Assembly: GCA_030150425.1 (NCBI GenBank)
Contig: JASLFY010000157.1
Location: 1-5,546, forward strand
Origin: Yimella sp.
GTDB taxonomy: Bacteria > Actinomycetota > Actinomycetes > Actinomycetales > Dermatophilaceae
Reading direction: 5' to 3'
DNA length: 5,546 nucleotides
In this document: one piece after another, positions 1 to 5,546 of the stretch
Numbering within the stretch: the first letter of the stretch is position 1
How the letters are laid out: each line of letters starts with the position of its first letter
Translations under genes and position numbers: made by a program
The notes under the pieces: generated by a model
Databases searched by the model: none
The model's input: only the letters and a program-made list of their open reading frames with translations
What the model was told of the DNA's origin: nothing

Positions 1-657
1 CTCGATGCGCTCGAGGACCTGTGGATCCGGCTGACCTCGGTGCGCGGACTGCGGCAGCACTCCGGCTACCTACGTCGGCCGCGCGCCGGCGACCTGCGTA
101 CCCACGTCTACCCGACCGGCGGCCTGCTGCAGCTACTGCGCGACGAGCTGCCGAGCCGGCGGTTCGAGGACCTGCAGATCCCGTTCCAGTGCGTCGCCGC
201 CAGCGTCGAGCACGCCATGGCCCACTGGTTCGACTCCGGCGAACTGGCCGGACCCGTGGTCGCGTCGTGCTCGGTGCCCGGGCTCTTCCCCGCCTTCCGG
301 ATCGGCGACGAGCACTACTTCGACGGCGGCCTGGTGCACTCCATCCCCGTCGGCCGCGCCCTCAGCCTCGGCTGCACGCGCATCTACGTGCTCCACGTCG
401 GCCGGGTCGAGCAGCCACTGCGACCGCCGCGCTGGCCGTGGCAGGTCGGTCAGGTGGCCTTCGAGATCGCCCGTCGCCACCGCTACCTCGAGGAGCTGGC
501 GACCGTGCCCGACTCGGTCGACCTCGTCGTCCTCCCGACCGGCGCGGACCGCTCCCCCGCCGTCTCGCTCGGTCAGATCGGCCGCAGCGCGATCACCCGA
601 CGCATCCAGGACGCGTACGCCGCGGCGTCCCGCCACTTGGACCGGGAGGACCGATGA
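1..657 (+). CDS. Patatin-like phospholipase, C-terminal part (5' end outside window)
   Basis: This is the last 218 residues of a patatin-family serine hydrolase, which would cleave acyl chains from phospholipids or related lipids. The frame is open to base 1, so the gene starts upstream; the GTG at 40 is internal. The catalytic Ser motif (GxSxG) and oxyanion loop therefore lie outside the window. What remains fits the second half of the fold: the block ASCSVPGLFPAF (about bases 268-303), then the catalytic-Asp motif YFDGGLVHSIPV with the DGG at 322-330. Next come a hydrophobic strand (RIYVLHVGR), a helical region, a strand (VDLVVLPTG) and a final helix ending in LDREDR. No membrane segment is visible in this part. 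The stop TGA (655-657) overlaps the ATG of the acyltransferase (ATGA), so the two are probably co-transcribed and translationally coupled. The family call is solid. The substrate, and whether the enzyme is a phospholipase or another esterase, cannot be read from the sequence. Confidence -1.
   Translation, partial: LDALEDLWIRLTSVRGLRQHSGYLRRPRAGDLRTHVYPTGGLLQLLRDELPSRRFEDLQIPFQCVAASVEHAMAHWFDSGELAGPVVASCSVPGLFPAFRIGDEHYFDGGLVHSIPVGRALSLGCTRIYVLHVGRVEQPLRPPRWPWQVGQVAFEIARRHRYLEELATVPDSVDLVVLPTGADRSPAVSLGQIGRSAITRRIQDAYAAASRHLDREDR
644..650 (+). promoter_or_regulatory. Ribosome binding site of the acyltransferase gene
   Basis: GGGAGGA lies three bases before the ATG at 654, inside the last codons of the phospholipase gene. 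The spacing is short but usable, and the purine run supports the ATG at 654. The same frame is open far upstream to base 21, but only as a shadow of the phospholipase gene. Confidence 0.7.
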
Positions 658-1646
658 ACCTGCCGGTGTTGCCGCGCTGGGCGCGGCGCACGATCCGCGA
701 CCCGTTGTACGCCGTCGGCGCGCCCGTCGTCGGCGGGCTGCTCCTCGCAGCGGGCGGTGTCGCGCGCCTGATCGAGCTGCCCAGTCGACGCAAGCGCGCC
801 TCCGGGCTGCTCTGGTCCGCCGCGGCGGCCGTACGCCTGGACTACTTCGTGTTCGTCGGCTGCATCAAGCTGTGGTGCACCGACCGCCCCGGCCCCGGCG
901 ACGAACTGCGCTGGAAGGAGCAGCACAGTCGGTTGCTCGGCAAGGAGCTGCACCGCTTCCTGACCACCGTGGACCGGCTGATCGGGCTCGACCTGTCGAT
1001 CACCGTGCCGCCGCTGCGCAACGGCGAACCGCTGCTGGTCCTCTCCCGGCACGCCGGCGCGGGCGACTCACTGCTGATGGTCTACGTCATCACCCACGAG
1101 CTGCACCGCATCCCGCAGGTGGTGCTCAAGCGTGAACTGCTCTGGGACCCCGCGATGGACCTGGCGCTCGGCCGGCTGGACGCGTACTTCCTGCGCGGGA
1201 ACGGCGTGACCCCCGACCAGCGCGCCGCCGAGCTCGGCGCCTTCGCCGACCGGATCGAACCGGCGGACGCGACGCTGCTGTTCCCGGAGGGGCGCAACTG
1301 GACCCCACGACGCCACGCCCAGGAGCTGGCGACCGCCCGCGAGAAGGGCGACGACGCGCGGGCCGAGTGGCTGGCGCGCAATCCGCGGGTGCTCTCCCCG
1401 CGCGCCACCGGCGTACGCCGCATCCTCGCGGCACGACCGGACATCCAGGTCGTCGTCGCGGGCCATCAGGGCCTGGAGGACCTGATGTCGGTGCGCAGCA
1501 TCTGGCAGAGGCTGCCGCTGGACCGGACCCTGAGCATCGACCTACGCGCCGCCGAACCGCCCGCCGACGAGCACATCGAGCAGTGGTTGCACGAGGAGTG
1601 GGCCCGGCTGGACGCGTGGACCGATGCGCTGGACGCTCAGGCCTGA
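654..1646 (+). CDS. PlsC-like lysophospholipid/glycerolipid acyltransferase
   Basis: A 330-residue protein of the PlsC/AGPAT acyltransferase superfamily, expected to transfer a fatty acyl group to a lysophospholipid or glycerol phosphate at the membrane. Motif I is H133-x4-D138 (SRHAGAGDSLL), the catalytic His/Asp pair. RGNG at 181-184 fits motif II, FPEGRNWT at 210-217 is motif III, and LSPRATG at 247-253 resembles the LPPxxGG block IV. A hydrophobic stretch at about 21-40 may anchor the N-terminus in the membrane. The protein is longer than minimal PlsC (about 240 residues), with extra sequence before motif I. The ATG start is set by the ATGA overlap with the phospholipase stop and by a good ribosome binding site. 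The 3' end overlaps the convergent SseB-family gene by ten bases and ends in Gln-Ala-stop. The family is confident; the exact acceptor lipid is unknown, and 1-acylglycerol-3-phosphate acyltransferase is only one possibility. Confidence 0.88.
   Translation: MNLPVLPRWARRTIRDPLYAVGAPVVGGLLLAAGGVARLIELPSRRKRASGLLWSAAAAVRLDYFVFVGCIKLWCTDRPGPGDELRWKEQHSRLLGKELHRFLTTVDRLIGLDLSITVPPLRNGEPLLVLSRHAGAGDSLLMVYVITHELHRIPQVVLKRELLWDPAMDLALGRLDAYFLRGNGVTPDQRAAELGAFADRIEPADATLLFPEGRNWTPRRHAQELATAREKGDDARAEWLARNPRVLSPRATGVRRILAARPDIQVVVAGHQGLEDLMSVRSIWQRLPLDRTLSIDLRAAEPPADEHIEQWLHEEWARLDAWTDALDAQA
1637..1646. other. Palindromic tail-to-tail overlap of two convergent genes
   Basis: The last ten bases of the acyltransferase gene (+) and of the SseB-family gene (-) are the same DNA, TCAGGCCTGA, a perfect palindrome. 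Each strand reads CAG GCC TGA, so both proteins end in Gln-Ala. Symmetry stops at the next base on either side (C1636 and C1647). There is no loop and no T-tract, so this is not an intrinsic terminator. Confidence 0.95.
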
Positions 1647-2365
1647 CGGATCGCGAAACCGACCGCGTCGATCCGGGCGCGGGTCTCGCCGTCGGTCGCC
1701 AGGCGTTCACCGACCCGCTGGGCCAGTTCGCCGATGGCCGCCTGGTCGAGACCGGGGTGCAGTCGCAGGACGACCCGCAGTGCGCCTCCGTCGCCGGCCT
1801 CGCACTCCGCGTCGGCGACACCCGGCTCGTCGCGTACGGCCGCGGCCACGGCCGCGCGTACGTGGGCATCCTCGTGGGCCGGTGCCCACGGTCGCCCCAT
1901 CGCCAGCGCCCAGACCATGCTCGGCCGCAGCGCGACGGCAGCACCGGCCACGTCGACCACCATCACGTCGCACCGTTCGCTGACCGCGGCCTGCGCGGCG
2001 CGCTGCGCCGTCACCGGGCTCGGGCGGGCCGCCGGATCCCAGGCGGTGAGGGAGTCCATCGAGGTGAACACCGGCAGCGCGCGGGTGCCGTCGGGTGCGA
2101 CCAGAACCGCGACCGCCATGTCGGCCGCCTTGTCGGCGTGCAGCTCGCCCGCCTGGACCACCTCGGTGGGTTCGGCGACGATCGGCACCAGCAACCGGGC
2201 CGACGCGAGCGCGGTCATCAGGGTGCGGTCGTCGGCCTGCAGCGCGGCGACCACCTCCGGATCGGCGGACCCGTCGTCCTGGCCGAAACCGGTGTCGGTG
2301 ACCTCGCGGCCCTGCCAGCTCTGCCCGGCGGAGTCGAACTGCTCGCTGTTCGCGTCCGGGGTCAC
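1637..2365 (-). CDS. SseB-family protein at the end of the his operon
   Basis: A 242-residue, probably cytoplasmic protein with an SseB N-terminal-type domain at about 47-155. Recognisable parts are LMTALASARLLVPIV (49-63), DMAVAVLVAPDGTRALPVFTS (82-102) and DVMVVDVAGAAVALRPSMVW (133-152). A second alpha/beta region follows at about 166-238. The first 35 residues are polar and probably disordered. SseB was named for serine sensitivity in E. coli, and its biochemical role is not known to me. As I recall, actinobacteria often carry such a gene next to priA. The start is GTG at 2365, which overlaps the priA stop (GTGA). The bases before it (CGGGCGCCC) contain no convincing ribosome binding site, so translation probably depends on ribosomes finishing priA. 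No signal peptide or membrane segment is visible. The family assignment is from sequence memory, and the link to histidine synthesis is inferred from position only. Confidence 0.75.
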   Translation of the reverse strand: MTPDANSEQFDSAGQSWQGREVTDTGFGQDDGSADPEVVAALQADDRTLMTALASARLLVPIVAEPTEVVQAGELHADKAADMAVAVLVAPDGTRALPVFTSMDSLTAWDPAARPSPVTAQRAAQAAVSERCDVMVVDVAGAAVALRPSMVWALAMGRPWAPAHEDAHVRAAVAAAVRDEPGVADAECEAGDGGALRVVLRLHPGLDQAAIGELAQRVGERLATDGETRARIDAVGFAIRQA

Positions 2366-3105
2366 GGGCGCCCGGCCGCGTCGAGGGCCTCGGGCAGGGC
2401 GAACGCGCCGCGGTAGAGCGCGGAGCCGACGATCGCGCCCTCGACGCCCTGCGGCACCAGTTCGCGGATCGCACGGATGTCCTCCAGCGTCGAGACGCCG
2501 CCGGACGCGATCACCGGCCGGTCCGTACGCGCGCAGACGTCCTGCAGCAGAGTGAGATTCGCGCCCTGCATCATGCCGTCCTTGGCGACGTCGGTGACGA
2601 CGTACCGGGCGCATCCCTCGCGGTCGAGGCGCTCCAGCGTCTCGTAGAGGTCGCCGCCCTCCTGGGTCCAGCCGCGCGCGGCGAGGGTCGTGCCGCGTAC
2701 GTCGAGGCCGACCGCCACGCGGTCGCCGTGGTCGGCGATCGCCCGCGCGGTCCACTCCGGGTTCTCCAGCGCGGCGGTGCCGAGGTTCACCCGGCGACAG
2801 CCGGTCGCCAGGGCCCGCTCGAGGGTCTCGGCGTCGCGGATTCCGCCGGAGAGCTCGACCTTGATGTCCAGGCGCTGCACGATCGAGGCGAGCAACTCGT
2901 GGTTGCTCCCCCGCCCGAAGGCGGCGTCGAGGTCGACGAGGTGGAGCCACTCCGACCCCTGGTCCTGCCACGCCTTCGCCGCCAGCCACGGGTCACCGAA
3001 CTCACCGCCGGTGCCGGCGACACCCTGCACCAGCTGCACGGCGCGACCGTCGACGACGTCGACCGCCGGCAGTAGCTCCAGTCGGGGCGACTCTGCGTTG
3101 GACAT
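2362..3105 (-). CDS. priA: PriA: ProFAR isomerase / PRA isomerase (HisA and TrpF)
   Basis: A 247-residue TIM-barrel enzyme. It converts ProFAR to PRFAR in histidine synthesis and, in actinobacteria, usually also PRA to CdRP in tryptophan synthesis. The catalytic Asps are D16 (LLPAVDVVDG) and D176 (AKDGMM), with D135 (VGLDVRG) on the strand between. R144 and W146 (AARGWT) match the Arg143/Trp145 pair that switches substrate in M. tuberculosis PriA, which separates this from plain HisA. Phosphate-binding loops are ELSGGIR (84-90), ASGGV (200-204) and IVGSALY (225-231). Two positions are unusual: Gln24 where the family normally has Arg (AVRL), and Met178 where DGT is normal. The chosen start is ATG at 3105, behind a strong ribosome binding site. 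A GTG at 3126, overlapping the hisH stop, would add seven residues but places that site inside the gene. The stop overlaps the SseB-family start (GTGA). Confidence 0.95.
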   Translation of the reverse strand: MSNAESPRLELLPAVDVVDGRAVQLVQGVAGTGGEFGDPWLAAKAWQDQGSEWLHLVDLDAAFGRGSNHELLASIVQRLDIKVELSGGIRDAETLERALATGCRRVNLGTAALENPEWTARAIADHGDRVAVGLDVRGTTLAARGWTQEGGDLYETLERLDREGCARYVVTDVAKDGMMQGANLTLLQDVCARTDRPVIASGGVSTLEDIRAIRELVPQGVEGAIVGSALYRGAFALPEALDAAGRP

Positions 3106-3112
3106 ATTCGAA

Positions 3113-3119
3113 TCTCCTT
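3113..3119 (-). promoter_or_regulatory. Strong ribosome binding site deciding the priA start
   Basis: On the minus strand AAGGAGA is followed by the 7-base spacer TTCGAAT and then ATG (3105-3103). It is the best Shine-Dalgarno match in the window. It favours ATG 3105 over the GTG at 3126, which sits upstream of this site. Confidence 0.85.
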
Positions 3120-3122
3120 GAC

Positions 3123-3749
3123 TCACAACGATTTCAGCCAGTTCTCCAGCAGCTGCGCACCCGCGTCGCCGGACTTCTCCGGGTGGAACTGGGTGCCGCT
3201 GAGCGGCCCGTCCTCCACCGACGCCAGGAAGCGGTCACCGTGGACCGCGGTGGACAGCACGCCCGACGGCAGGTCCCGCCCGGCGAGCAACGGCGCGTAC
3301 GAGTGGACGAAGTAGAAGCGTTCGTCGGCCAGCCCGGCCAACAGCCGCGAGCCCTCTCCCGGGGCGACCTCACTCCACCCCATGTGGGGCACGACCGCGG
3401 CCGGAAGCCGATCGACCTGCCCGGGCCAGAAGCCGAGGCCCGGACGCTCGCTGTCGCTGCGCTCGGTGGACCCGGTGAACATCACCTGGTAGCCGACGCA
3501 CACGCCCAGCACCGGTGCGCCGCGGTCGAGACGATCGCGGACCAGGTCGGCCGCCCGCACCGCGGTGAGGCCGGCCATGCACGCGTGGAAGTTGCCGACG
3601 CCGGGGACGTACAGACCGTCGGCGGCGGCGACCGCCGTGGCATCGGCGGTCAGCTCCACCTGTGCGCCGACCCGCTGGAGCATCCGGACGACGGACCGTA
3701 CGTTGCCGCTGCCGTAGTCGAGCACGACAACGGAGCGATTCGAACTCAC
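3123..3749 (-). CDS. hisH: HisH: glutamine amidotransferase subunit of imidazole glycerol phosphate synthase
   Basis: A 208-residue class I glutamine amidotransferase. It hydrolyses glutamine and passes ammonia to HisF, which makes imidazole glycerol phosphate and AICAR from PRFAR. The catalytic triad is visible: C84 in the nucleophile elbow GVCVGYQ, and H189 and E191 in QFHPEKSG. Other family marks are LDYGSGNVRSV (10-20), PGVGNF (49-54, oxyanion region), GLGFWPG (104-110), PHMGWSEV (121-128) and YFVHSY (146-151). Length is normal for HisH. The start is GTG at 3749, overlapping the upstream gene's stop (GTGA), with GGGAG five bases before it. The open frame continues upstream to 4256 but only as a shadow of the neighbouring gene. 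The partner hisF is not in the window. The elbow is slightly unusual (Val and Tyr where GICLGMQ is common), but no catalytic residue is missing. Confidence 0.96.
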   Translation of the reverse strand: MSSNRSVVVLDYGSGNVRSVVRMLQRVGAQVELTADATAVAAADGLYVPGVGNFHACMAGLTAVRAADLVRDRLDRGAPVLGVCVGYQVMFTGSTERSDSERPGLGFWPGQVDRLPAAVVPHMGWSEVAPGEGSRLLAGLADERFYFVHSYAPLLAGRDLPSGVLSTAVHGDRFLASVEDGPLSGTQFHPEKSGDAGAQLLENWLKSL

Positions 3750-4363
3750 TGGTTCTCCCGCAGCTCGGCCGCCATGGCGGCCTCGTCGCCGGCCACCTTC
3801 ACGAAGTGGCCGACGGCCTTCTGATCCGGTTCGACCAACACAGCCTCGATGTCGGTCTTCACGCCCTGCCCGGCCAGCATGTGACCGCCGGGCAGCGCGA
3901 GCGTCTCGACGACGTCCTGCAGCACGGTCATCGGGCTGCCGGTGCGGCGGCCCAGGACGGCGCGCAACTGCGGTACGCCGGACTCGACCAGACCGGCGGC
4001 CTCCGCGAGCTGTGGCAGGCGCAGCGGCTCGAACCCGGGCACCGCGTCGGCGCCGTGTCCGGACCGCCAGCTCAGCATCCGCGGGCCGTGGCGCCAGCCG
4101 CGCGTCTGCAGCGTGACGACTGCGAGGTCGTCGATCACGAAGAACCCGACCGCGGTGCGCAACCGGGTGGGCACCGGCCGGTTCGCGGTGACGGTGAGCG
4201 CGTCGTCGTACGGCGCGGCGGCCTGGCTCGGACCGGCCGGCACGACCGCGGTCCACCCCGGCACCGGCACGACGTAGCTGGGCACCACGCCGCGGCGCAC
4301 CCAGGCGTCGGCGAGTCGGCCGTCGGCGTGCAGCAGGAGCAGTCCGGGCAACGTGGGATTCAT
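3746..4363 (-). CDS. Uncharacterised protein encoded between hisB and hisH
   Basis: A 205-residue protein I do not recognise. It is clearly coding: third-position G/C bias is strong, it fills the space between hisB and hisH, and it joins hisH through a GTGA overlap. The start is ATG at 4363, four bases after the hisB stop. No good ribosome binding site precedes it, so re-initiation after hisB is likely. A GTG at 4396 is possible but would overlap hisB more. No signal peptide or transmembrane helix is evident, only a short hydrophobic N-terminal strand (LPGLLLLHADG). The first half looks beta-rich (PSYVVPVPGW, AVGFFVIDDLAVVTLQTRGW) and the second half mixed alpha/beta. Near the C-terminus come a Gly/His turn (LALPGGHMLAG), a strand (IEAVLVEPD) and an acidic helix. 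No catalytic motif stands out. Its position suggests a role tied to histidine synthesis or to HisB/HisH, but this is inference only. Confidence 0.85.
   Translation of the reverse strand: MNPTLPGLLLLHADGRLADAWVRRGVVPSYVVPVPGWTAVVPAGPSQAAAPYDDALTVTANRPVPTRLRTAVGFFVIDDLAVVTLQTRGWRHGPRMLSWRSGHGADAVPGFEPLRLPQLAEAAGLVESGVPQLRAVLGRRTGSPMTVLQDVVETLALPGGHMLAGQGVKTDIEAVLVEPDQKAVGHFVKVAGDEAAMAAELRENQ
3755..3759 (-). promoter_or_regulatory. Ribosome binding site of hisH
   Basis: GGGAG on the minus strand lies five bases (AACCA) before the GTG at 3749, inside the last codons of the upstream gene. With the GTGA overlap it supports this start. Confidence 0.65.
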
Positions 4364-4367
4364 CGGA

Positions 4368-4994
4368 TCAGAGCACGCCCTTGGCGCTCGGCACACCCTG
4401 CACCCGCGGGTCGCGCTGCACCGCGAAGCGCAGCGCGCGGGCGAGCGCCTTGAACTGCGCCTCGACGATGTGGTGCGGGTCGCGGCCGGACAAGACGCGT
4501 ACGTGCAGGGCGATCGCGGCGTGGTGGGCGAAGCTCTCGAACACGTGGCGGGTCAGCGACCCGGTGTAGTTGCCGCCGATGATCGCATAAACCTGCCCCT
4601 CGGGCTCGCCCTCGTGGACGGTGTACGGCCGACCGGCGACGTCGACGACGGCCTGCACCAGCGCCTCGTCCAACGGCACGACCGCGTCACCGAAGCGGCT
4701 GATCCCGCTCTTGTCACCGAGCGCCTCGCGCACCGCCTGCCCCAGCAGAATCGCGGTGTCCTCGACGGTGTGGTGGGCATCAACGTCGACGTCGCCGACC
4801 GCCTGCACGTCCAGGTCGATCAGGGAGTGCTTGGCCAGGCTGTGCAGCATGTGGTCGTAGAACCGGACGCCGGTGGAGATGTTGCTCTGGCCGGTGCCGT
4901 CGAGGTCGACCCGCACCTTCACCGAGCTCTCGGAGGTGGTGCGCTCCAGCTCGCTGACGCGGTGGGGCAGCTCGCTCACGTTCGTCGCGTTCAT
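4368..4994 (-). CDS. hisB: HisB: imidazoleglycerol-phosphate dehydratase
   Basis: A 208-residue monofunctional IGP dehydratase, which converts imidazole glycerol phosphate to imidazole acetol phosphate, the sixth step of histidine synthesis. It lacks the phosphatase domain found in the E. coli bifunctional enzyme. The two manganese-binding repeats are clear: DAHHTVEDT (72-80) and DPHHIVEAQFKAL (172-184). Other marks are the early STGVRFYDHML (40-50) with H48, FGDAVVPLDEA (101-111) and GSLTRHVFESFAHHA (145-159). The C-terminus VPSAKGVL is the usual family ending. The first 17 residues are a short extension before the conserved core, as in many actinobacterial homologues. The start is ATG at 4994, overlapping the hisC stop (ATGA), with AGGA five bases before it. 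No key residue is missing. Confidence 0.97.
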   Translation of the reverse strand: MNATNVSELPHRVSELERTTSESSVKVRVDLDGTGQSNISTGVRFYDHMLHSLAKHSLIDLDVQAVGDVDVDAHHTVEDTAILLGQAVREALGDKSGISRFGDAVVPLDEALVQAVVDVAGRPYTVHEGEPEGQVYAIIGGNYTGSLTRHVFESFAHHAAIALHVRVLSGRDPHHIVEAQFKALARALRFAVQRDPRVQGVPSAKGVL

Positions 4995-5546
4995 CGGGTT
5001 CCTGCTTCCTTCCGGTCGTCGACCACGGCGGCCAGTGCGGACAGTACGGCGTCGGTCTCGGCGGGGGTGCCCGCGGTGATCCGCAGGTGGTGCGGGATGC
5101 CGACGTCGCGCACCAGCACGCCCCGGTCCAGCAGAGCCTGCCAGGTCGCGGCGGCATCGGCGAACCCGCCGACGAGGACGAAGTTGGCGTCGCTCGGCAC
5201 CGGCGTCAGGCCCAGGTCGGTGCAGCCCTGCACCAACCGATCCCGTTCGTCCTTGATCGCCTGCACCATCGACAGCATCGTGTCGGCGTGGTCCAGGGCG
5301 GCCAGCGCGACCGCCTGGGTCACCGACGACAGGTGGTACGGCATCCGCACCAGGCGCAGCAGGTCGACGAATTCGGCTGCGGCGGACAGATATCCGACGC
5401 GGGCACCTGCGTACGCGAACGCCTTCGACATGGTGCGGGTGACGACCAGCCGCTCGCGACCGGGCAGCAGCGTCAGCGCGCTCGGGGTGCCCGGTCGGGC
5501 GAACTCCGCGTACGCCTCGTCGACCACGACCAGGCCGGCGGACGCC
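4991..5546 (-). CDS. hisC: HisC: histidinol-phosphate aminotransferase, C-terminal part (5' end outside window)
   Basis: This is the last 184 residues of a class I/II PLP-dependent aminotransferase, about half of the usual length. HisC converts imidazole acetol phosphate and glutamate to histidinol phosphate and 2-oxoglutarate. The reading frame runs off the right edge, so the GTG at 5527 is internal. Visible marks are LVVVDEAYAEF, whose Asp (5519-5521) contacts the PLP ring nitrogen, and TMSKAFAYAGARVGYL, with the Schiff-base Lys at 5423-5425 and the phosphate-binding Arg after it. Near the end HHLRITAGTPAETD contains the Arg that binds the substrate carboxylate or phosphate. The stop overlaps the hisB start (ATGA). 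The his context makes HisC far more likely than a related aromatic aminotransferase, though the fold alone does not exclude that. Confidence 0.95.
   Translation of the reverse strand, partial: ASAGLVVVDEAYAEFARPGTPSALTLLPGRERLVVTRTMSKAFAYAGARVGYLSAAAEFVDLLRLVRMPYHLSSVTQAVALAALDHADTMLSMVQAIKDERDRLVQGCTDLGLTPVPSDANFVLVGGFADAAATWQALLDRGVLVRDVGIPHHLRITAGTPAETDAVLSALAAVVDDRKEAGTR

Noticed and set aside
21..653. Long open frame upstream of and in frame with the acyltransferase
   Set aside because: Its translation is Arg/Pro-rich low-complexity sequence typical of a frame shadow. The other frame here encodes patatin motifs, and the acyltransferase has its own ribosome binding site and ATG at 654.
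1649..1673. Possible hairpin GATCG...CGATC just after the acyltransferase stop
   Set aside because: Only a five-base stem with a 15-base loop and no T-tract. It lies inside the SseB-family coding sequence and is too weak to call a terminator.
1126..1944. 272-codon minus-strand open frame across the acyltransferase/SseB junction
   Set aside because: Arg/Pro/Ala-rich translation with no family features, opposite or out of frame to two recognised genes. GC-rich DNA produces such frames by chance.
1734..2555. Plus-strand open frames opposite the SseB-family gene and priA
   Set aside because: Low-complexity Arg/Ser/Ala translations antisense to well-supported genes, with no motifs.
2366..2989. 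N-terminal extension of the SseB-family frame across priA
   Set aside because: It is the shadow of priA, whose motifs are intact in the other frame.
3750..4256. N-terminal extension of hisH in the same frame
   Set aside because: The translation is Arg-rich shadow sequence over the unknown gene. HisH homology and the ribosome binding site start at the GTG at 3749.
4364..4396. Alternative GTG start at 4396 for the unknown gene
   Set aside because: It would overlap hisB by 29 bases, with a purine stretch too close to the start. ATG 4363 just after the hisB stop fits re-initiation better, though neither start has a good ribosome binding site.

Overview
The window is GC-rich and almost wholly coding. 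It looks like chromosomal DNA from an actinobacterium. The evidence is the strong G/C bias at third codon positions, GTG starts, dense stop/start overlaps, and a histidine operon that uses PriA, the two-substrate isomerase known from actinobacteria, in place of an ordinary HisA. The sequence style of PriA and HisC resembles Micrococcales, but that is an impression from memory, not a search result.

Left part (1-1646, + strand): the C-terminal part of a patatin-like phospholipase, cut by the window's left edge. Its stop overlaps by four bases (ATGA) the start of a PlsC-type lysophospholipid/glycerolipid acyltransferase. The two form a probable two-gene lipid unit: one enzyme removes acyl chains and the other attaches them.

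Right part (1637-5546, - strand, read right to left): the 3' part of hisC (cut by the right edge), hisB, an unrecognised 205-residue protein, hisH, priA (hisA/trpF) and an SseB-family gene. Spacings are ATGA overlap, 4-nt gap, GTGA overlap, 17-nt gap and GTGA overlap, so this is one tightly coupled operon. hisB makes imidazole acetol phosphate and hisC aminates it. priA isomerises ProFAR for histidine and probably PRA for tryptophan. hisH supplies ammonia to HisF, whose gene is not in the window.

The two units converge tail to tail and overlap by ten bases. The overlap, TCAGGCCTGA, is a perfect palindrome, so both proteins end in Gln-Ala-stop. Only 21 bases lie outside coding regions (3106-3122 and 4364-4367). 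I see no RNA gene, mobile element, CRISPR array, classical terminator or promoter. The operon promoters must lie outside the window. I found no convincing new defence or mobile system. The best leads are the unknown gene between hisB and hisH, two active-site substitutions in PriA, the phospholipase-acyltransferase pair and the palindromic convergent overlap.
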